Shown: piece after piece, positions 58,261 through 64,000 of the stretch | How the letters are laid out: every line of letters starts with the position of its first letter | Position numbering within the stretch: position 1 is the first letter of the stretch | Source: Acinetobacter ihumii | Lineage (GTDB): Bacteria; Pseudomonadota; Gammaproteobacteria; Pseudomonadales; Moraxellaceae | DNA length: 64,000 nucleotides | Direction of reading: 5' to 3' | Assembly (NCBI RefSeq): GCF_900625095.1 | Contig: NZ_LR130760.1 | Span: forward strand, 1,148,997-1,212,996 | Notes under the pieces: model-generated | The model's input: the letters and a program-made list of their open reading frames with translations, nothing else | Database searches by the model: none | Told to the model about the DNA's origin: nothing | Program-made: the position numbers and the translations under genes

Positions 58261-58683
58261 TCAAGCTGCTTCAATAATTTCAAAATCATGGGTAATTTCA
58301 ACACCACCATCGGAAAGCATTTTACTGGCTGAACAATATTTCTCTGCTGAAAGCTCAACAGCCTTGGCAACCTGTTTTTCTTTCACAGCAGTTCCAGTCA
58401 CTACAAAATGTAAATGAATTTTGGTAAAAACAGCAGGTATCGCATCGGCACGTTCTGCTTTTAACTCACATACAACACCCGTCACATCCTGACGTGCTTT
58501 CTTTAAAATGGTCACAATATCAAACGAAGCACACCCACCAAGTCCCATTAAAATCAACTCCATAGGACGTGGTCCACGGTTTTCACCGCCATATGCGGCA
58601 GAGCCATCCATTACCACTTGATGACCACTTTCAGATTTCGCTTCAAAAGCAACATTCTCTAGCCAATGAACACTTGTTTGCAT
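58261..58683 (-). CDS. OsmC/Ohr-family protein
   Basis: A 140-residue OsmC-like protein. The signature GGENRGPRPMELILMGLGGCASFDIVTIL (about 32-60) contains one of the two expected cysteines, in GGCASFD; the second is in VVCELKA, near 79-80. This resembles E. coli YhfA, which also lies next to crp. It is probably a thiol-based peroxidase or related. The gene is divergent from the CRP gene. Confidence 0.87.
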   Translation of the reverse strand: MQTSVHWLENVAFEAKSESGHQVVMDGSAAYGGENRGPRPMELILMGLGGCASFDIVTILKKARQDVTGVVCELKAERADAIPAVFTKIHLHFVVTGTAVKEKQVAKAVELSAEKYCSASKMLSDGGVEITHDFEIIEAA

Positions 58684-58833
58684 TGCAACTACCCAAAAAA
58701 AATTATAAATTTACAGAGTTCTTGTACACTAGCATAAAATGAGTTGATAAGGAATTTCATCTCTTGTGTGTGAATACGCTCATTTAGGTCTTGTGCGATC
58801 TTTTTTTATTTATCCTAATTGGAAAACTTAAGC

Positions 58834-59541
58834 ATGACGTCAAATTTTTCACAACTTAGCACTGATGCTTTGTCTCCAGGTCAATTACCCGAGTCAGTCA
58901 AAGCACTGTTAAAACGTGCACATATTAATCGCTATCCAAAACGCACGACGATTGTTGACGCAGGAACTGAATCAAAGTCGCTTTACCTGATTTTGAAGGG
59001 TTCTGTTTCAATTATTTTACGTGAAGATGATGAACGTGAAATTGTGGTTGCTTATTTAAATCCTGGGGACTTTTTTGGGGAAATGGGTCTCTTTGAAGCA
59101 AATCCACAACGTACGGCAGAAGTACGTACTCGTGATGTCTGTGAAATTGCTGAAATTTCATATGACAATTTCCATGAACTCAGTAAGCAATATCCCGATT
59201 TAAGCTATGCCGTATTTGCTCAATTGGTACGTCGCCTGAAAAATACGACACGTAAAGTCACCGATTTAGCTTTTATTGATGTATCTGGTCGTATTGCGCG
59301 CTGCCTGATCGACTTATCTGCTCAACCAGAAGCCATGATTTTACCTAATGGACGTCAGATCCGTATTACTCGTCAAGAGATTGGGCGTATCGTAGGTTGT
59401 TCGCGTGAAATGGTTGGCCGAGTTCTAAAAACGCTTGAAGAACAAGGCATGATTGAAACAGATGGAAAAGCAATTCTGATTTTTGATGCATCATTGGAAG
59501 AGAATTCTTTAAATGATACCGATTTCGATGACGAAGAATAA
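58834..59541 (+). CDS. crp: CRP/Vfr-type cAMP-responsive regulator
   Basis: A 235-residue CRP-family activator. The N-terminal cAMP domain carries the phosphate-binding cassette FFGEMGLFEANPQRTAEVRT. The C-terminal helix-turn-helix is ITRQEIGRIVGCSREMVGRVLKTLEEQGMI, very similar to Vfr/CRP recognition helices. A Ser- or Thr-bearing position after Arg in the cassette fits cAMP binding. Pseudomonas Vfr controls quorum sensing and virulence; in Acinetobacter the regulon is less known. I use the ATG at 58834; a TTG at 58819 is in frame. Confidence 0.9.
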   Translation: MTSNFSQLSTDALSPGQLPESVKALLKRAHINRYPKRTTIVDAGTESKSLYLILKGSVSIILREDDEREIVVAYLNPGDFFGEMGLFEANPQRTAEVRTRDVCEIAEISYDNFHELSKQYPDLSYAVFAQLVRRLKNTTRKVTDLAFIDVSGRIARCLIDLSAQPEAMILPNGRQIRITRQEIGRIVGCSREMVGRVLKTLEEQGMIETDGKAILIFDASLEENSLNDTDFDDEE

Positions 59542-59562
59542 GATATCTGTTTATCTGATAAG

Positions 59563-59592
59563 AAAAGCAAACTTAATCGTTTGCTTTTTTTT
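59563..59592 (+). terminator. crp terminator
   Basis: The stem AAAAGCAAAC/GTTTGCTTTT with a 6-base loop, followed by Ts. Confidence 0.85.
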
Positions 59593-59689
59593 ATGAAAAA
59601 TATTTAAAGTACAAAAACATACACACAGCTTAAAGCAAATCATTTAAGTTCAAAAATGACACTTTTCAATCAAATTTAAGGATCAGGTT

Positions 59690-60736
59690 ATGCAATATCA
59701 TGCATTGGGCGATTCAGGTCTTCAGGTTCCTGAAATTTGTTTAGGCACCATGACCTTTGGTGAACAAAACTCTCAACCAGAAGCTTTTGAGCAATTGAAC
59801 TATGCGCTTGAAAATGGTTTGTATTTCTGGGATACCGCAGAAATGTATTCGGTTCCACCCAAACCTGAAACCTATGGCGCAACAGAAACTATTATCGGGA
59901 ATTGGTTTGCACAACATGCTGGGCGTGACCAAGTTTTTTTAGCCTCTAAAATTGCAGGGCCGGGTTTTGGCGGCAGTCATATCCGTGAAGGCAAAACTCA
60001 ATTTGGCCAACATATTGAACAAGCTCTCGATGGCTCTTTGAAGCGCTTACAGACCGATTATATTGATCTATACCAACTCCACTGGCCAGAACGTCATACC
60101 AACTTCTTTGGTAGTTTAGGTTTCGCCAATGCAGAGGCTGCTACAGATTATGAAATTGAAGCCATGCAACACACCTTATTGGCTTTACAAAAGGAAATTG
60201 ATCGTGGACGCATCCGTCATATTGGTCTATCCAATGAAACACCATGGGGAACCATGAAGTTTCTTCAACTTGCTGAAAAACTGGGCGTCGATAAATTCGT
60301 CAGTGTGCAAAACCCTTATAGTCTCTTAAATCGAACCTATGAAATTGGCATGTCTGAAATTGCAAAGTTTGAAGGTGTTGGACTGCTTGCCTATTCACCG
60401 TTGGCTTTTGGCTATTTAACAGGTAAATTTCGTCACGGGGCACGTCCAGCCAATGCTCGGGTAACGTTGTTTTCACGGTTTACCCGCTACAGTAATCCGC
60501 AAAGCGAATGGGCAACCGAACAATATGCGCAATTGGCTGAAAAGCATGGTTTGACTCTAACCCAAATGGCACTGGCTTTCATCAAACAACAATTCTTTGT
60601 CAGTAGTACTATTATTGGGGCGACCAATCTGGACCAGTTAAAAGAAAATATTCAGGCTTTCGACATTACGCTGGATGAGGCAGTGTTAAAAGGGATAGAA
60701 GATATTCATACCCAACAACCCAACCCTGCACCTTAA
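59690..60736 (+). CDS. tas: NADP(H)-dependent aldo-keto reductase, Tas-like
   Basis: A 348-residue TIM-barrel oxidoreductase. The N-terminus MQYHALGDSGLQVPEICLGTMTFGEQNS, the WDTAEMYSVPPKPETYG segment (catalytic Asp and Tyr) and the LYQLHWPERHTNFFG segment closely match E. coli Tas. The substrate is unknown, though Tas suppresses tyrosine and folate auxotrophy on overexpression. It has its own terminator, shared with the convergent M48 gene. Confidence 0.9.
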   Translation: MQYHALGDSGLQVPEICLGTMTFGEQNSQPEAFEQLNYALENGLYFWDTAEMYSVPPKPETYGATETIIGNWFAQHAGRDQVFLASKIAGPGFGGSHIREGKTQFGQHIEQALDGSLKRLQTDYIDLYQLHWPERHTNFFGSLGFANAEAATDYEIEAMQHTLLALQKEIDRGRIRHIGLSNETPWGTMKFLQLAEKLGVDKFVSVQNPYSLLNRTYEIGMSEIAKFEGVGLLAYSPLAFGYLTGKFRHGARPANARVTLFSRFTRYSNPQSEWATEQYAQLAEKHGLTLTQMALAFIKQQFFVSSTIIGATNLDQLKENIQAFDITLDEAVLKGIEDIHTQQPNPAP

Positions 60737-60742
60737 AAAATA

Positions 60743-60772
60743 AAAATAGGATGCCATTAGGCGTCCTATTTT
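60743..60772. terminator. Bidirectional terminator between tas and M48 gene
   Basis: A 13-bp stem (60743-60755 with 60760-60772, one wobble) and a 4-base loop, with T runs on both strands. Confidence 0.85.
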
Positions 60773-60794
60773 CTGTCTCTAACCTTGAATAAAA

Positions 60795-61580
60795 TTAACG
60801 GCGATTATTATAGACCGCCATGGCGGCTGGCAGATTTTTGCGCATATCATTAATGCGTTGTGCATTTGAAGGGTGTGTTGATAAGAATGATGGTCCTGCA
60901 CCTGCTCCATCTAATTTATTCATTTTTTCCCAAAGGCTAATCGCAGCCTGTGGATTATAACCCGCTTTTGCCATGATCATTAAACCGCCAAAGTCGGCGC
61001 GACTTTCCAGATTACGAGAGTACGGCAAACCCACACCCACTTGACTGCCTAAATCCAATGCAGCAGAGCCTAATTGCCCGATGCTATCACCTGCATAAGC
61101 TTTACCAATATTGAGTGCCAAACCTGTCAGTGCTTCTGCACCGATCTTACTTTTTGCATGCTCTTCAAGTGCATGCGTCATTTCATGTCCCATTACCGCC
61201 GCAATTTCAGCATCACTCAGGTTGAGCTTATTGACAATCCCGGTATAAAACACAACCTTACCGCCGGGAGCAACATAGGCATTGACCGTATCCGATTTAA
61301 TTACAGCCAATTGCCACTGAAACGGTTGACCAGTCTGGTTCATCTGATTTGCATACGGTATTAAACGTTGCATCACTGTATTAATTCTACGATAAGTCGT
61401 AGACGATGTATCAAGTTGTCTTTTTTGCCGTGCTTCTGCTGTCATCTTGCTAAAGCCTTGAGCGGCTGTGGCGTTCAGTGTTGCAGAATCGGCCCCTGCC
61501 ATATCAGCAAATGTTGTACAACCGCCAAGTGTCATCATTGTTGCGGTTAAAAAACTTATCACTATTTTTTTATTCATCAA
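60795..61580 (-). CDS. M48-family metalloprotease lipoprotein
   Basis: A 261-residue periplasmic lipoprotein. The lipobox LGGC places the lipid on C21. The zinc-binding HEMTH is at 132-136, with a third ligand probably at E191 (NLESRADFGG). It resembles LoiP/YcaL, Zn peptidases that act on misfolded outer-membrane proteins. Tandem ATGs (61580 and 61577) leave the exact start open. It is a single gene. Confidence 0.89.
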   Translation of the reverse strand: MMNKKIVISFLTATMMTLGGCTTFADMAGADSATLNATAAQGFSKMTAEARQKRQLDTSSTTYRRINTVMQRLIPYANQMNQTGQPFQWQLAVIKSDTVNAYVAPGGKVVFYTGIVNKLNLSDAEIAAVMGHEMTHALEEHAKSKIGAEALTGLALNIGKAYAGDSIGQLGSAALDLGSQVGVGLPYSRNLESRADFGGLMIMAKAGYNPQAAISLWEKMNKLDGAGAGPSFLSTHPSNAQRINDMRKNLPAAMAVYNNRR

Positions 61581-61683
61581 AACTACTCCTCTCAGGGCAA
61601 AACGACTTAACTCACTGTTTTGACGTGCATTATAGATAAATGTTGGAACTGCGTTATATAAATATCATTACATTTGTGTAATT

Positions 61684-62037
61684 CTACCTAAAAATAAATA
61701 AAATCCATGAAATTAAACAAATGATATTCACAATAAAATAGAAACGTAACAAGGGCTTAACTTTGTCTTCAAGATTTGAATCATTCCGTTTGAATAGCAA
61801 ATATGCATTTTGCAGCAAGATCAAGGGCACAATTACACAGGCAATGATAACGGTCAAACCCATAAAAGCCGCCATAAATAAATGCGGATCCTGAGTCTGT
61901 AAAGCAATAATCCACATCGCAATCGTGGGTGCACCACCAATTGCAAATAAGAGAGAATAAAAAATCGTTTGTGCAATTTGAGGTTGAAGCTTCATGCCGA
62001 ACAGGATTTCCCTTTTGTATAAAATCAATTTGATCAT
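61684..62037 (-). CDS. Small integral-membrane protein of unknown function
   Basis: A 117-residue protein with about three hydrophobic helices (FYSLLFAIGGAPTIAMWIIAL, FMAAFMGLTVIIACVIVPLILL and FYFIVNIICLISWILFIF). I do not recognise a family. The ATG at 62037 has an AGGTG site 10 bases upstream, but that site is in the purA terminator stem; the ATG at 61995 (MKLQPQ) is a possible shorter start. Located downstream of purA. Confidence 0.65.
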   Translation of the reverse strand: MIKLILYKREILFGMKLQPQIAQTIFYSLLFAIGGAPTIAMWIIALQTQDPHLFMAAFMGLTVIIACVIVPLILLQNAYLLFKRNDSNLEDKVKPLLRFYFIVNIICLISWILFIFR

Positions 62038-62040
62038 AAA

Positions 62041-62065
62041 AGAAAAGCACCTAAATAGGTGCTTT
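62041..62065 (-). terminator. purA terminator
   Basis: The stem AAAGCACCT/AGGTGCTTT (62044-62065) with a 4-base loop, followed by TTCTTTT on the minus strand. Confidence 0.8.
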
Positions 62066-62087
62066 CTTTAGTCGTAAAAACGATGGA

Positions 62088-63422
<1,335 letters not shown>

Positions 63423-63476
63423 TCATGCTGTTAAAATTGAACGTTTATTTGCTGCGCATGTCTGACAAATAAACCC

Positions 63477-64000
63477 TTAAATCTTTTCGACCTGCCATGT
63501 ACCGTTTGCATTGACCAGTTGGTGTGTTGCATAAGGAACCGAACTTAAATTGTCATGACCTAACAACTGAATCACAGCGACGCCCTGTTGACGTGCCTGC
63601 TCAATTGCTTTAAGCAGATTTTCATCATGCCCATTTGGCGCAACAACCGTCTCAATCTGTTTAAACTGCCCTGCACAAAGCGCATATAAATCACAGCTAA
63701 AACCCGTTGCAGGACGTGCACGACCAAAATGTTCACCGATTCCATCATAGCGTCCACCCTGTGCCAGTGGTGCAGCGCGATGAGGTGCATAAACGGCGTA
63801 CATTAAACCTGTGTGGTAGTGATAACTGCGAAGTTCAACCACATCAATACCAATATGTAGCTCTGGCCATTGCGCCTGAATTTGGACGAATGTAGTTTTT
63901 AGCGCGTTTAACGCATTTTGGAATGCAACATCATTCAACACGTCATCGCTTAAATGCTGTTGAAGCGCATCTAAATCACTGGCATAACGACCCAGTGCAT
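63477..64000 (-). CDS. hisZ: ATP phosphoribosyltransferase regulatory subunit, N-terminus beyond window
   Basis: The C-terminal 174 or so residues of HisZ, a paralogue of histidyl-tRNA synthetase that activates the short-form HisG in histidine synthesis. The HisRS-like segment YHTGLMYAVYAPHRAAPLAQGGRYDGIGEHFGRARPATGFSCDLYAL is the substrate-binding region. The frame stays open to the right edge through ALGRYASDLDALQQHLSDD, so the start lies outside. The hisZ-purA order is conserved in Pseudomonas and Acinetobacter. Confidence 0.9.
   Translation of the reverse strand, partial: ALGRYASDLDALQQHLSDDVLNDVAFQNALNALKTTFVQIQAQWPELHIGIDVVELRSYHYHTGLMYAVYAPHRAAPLAQGGRYDGIGEHFGRARPATGFSCDLYALCAGQFKQIETVVAPNGHDENLLKAIEQARQQGVAVIQLLGHDNLSSVPYATHQLVNANGTWQVEKI

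Overview
The window looks like chromosomal DNA from the genus Acinetobacter (Moraxellaceae). It is AT-rich and carries several genes typical of the genus: a CarO-type outer-membrane channel, the dat-ddc pair for 1,3-diaminopropane, a single-domain NadM, a 101-residue YbdD beside CstA, and an EF-P/EpmB divergent pair. I cannot name the species. Almost everything is ordinary core genome. There is no CRISPR array, no prophage and no intact insertion sequence.

Layout. 1-2.5 kb: ddc (cut by the left edge) and dat. 3-7.5 kb: a periplasmic SIMPL protein, a membrane desaturase with its ferredoxin reductase, a divergent TetR regulator and Dps. 7.5-15.7 kb, minus strand: rapA, rluA, a GlcG/HbpS protein, hemL, thiE and an M61 peptidase. 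15.9-20.6 kb, plus strand: a D,D-carboxypeptidase, an FKBP isomerase, a universal stress protein, an HslJ-type lipoprotein and a small unknown, with a candidate small RNA in the 18.0-18.7 kb gap. 20.7-32.6 kb: an iron-linked block on the minus strand made of a four-gene RND efflux operon (MFP, two pumps, outer-membrane factor), then fecI, fecR and a TonB-dependent receptor. The receptor is cut in half by an IS30-family end, which is itself cut by an IS5-family fragment. 33.2-39.7 kb, minus strand: tRNA-Val(GAC), a MoxR/DUF58/transglutaminase operon, and ybdD-cstA. 39.8-45.4 kb: efp diverging from epmB, which is followed closely by a PilZ-like protein and a FimX-like degenerate EAL protein. 45.5-53.5 kb: carO, dapD, queE, queC, a small secreted protein, bcp, a YceI protein, nadM, an enoyl-CoA hydratase, a nitroreductase, a NIF3-like protein and a 38-residue membrane peptide. 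53.6-64 kb: purL, a GNAT protein, osmC diverging from a CRP/Vfr regulator, an aldo-keto reductase, an M48 lipoprotein, a small membrane protein, purA and the 3' part of hisZ.

The most interesting unit is the iron block. A Fur-box-like sequence lies upstream of the RND operon and another upstream of fecI. A 14-bp motif (TATTAACTAAGACG on the plus strand, reading CGTCTTAGTTAATA in the direction of transcription) is present upstream of both the receptor and the first gene of the RND operon. This suggests that one FecI-type sigma factor drives both a siderophore receptor and an efflux pump, a possible uptake/recycling circuit. In this strain the uptake half has been lost by IS damage. This is inference from sequence motifs and needs testing.
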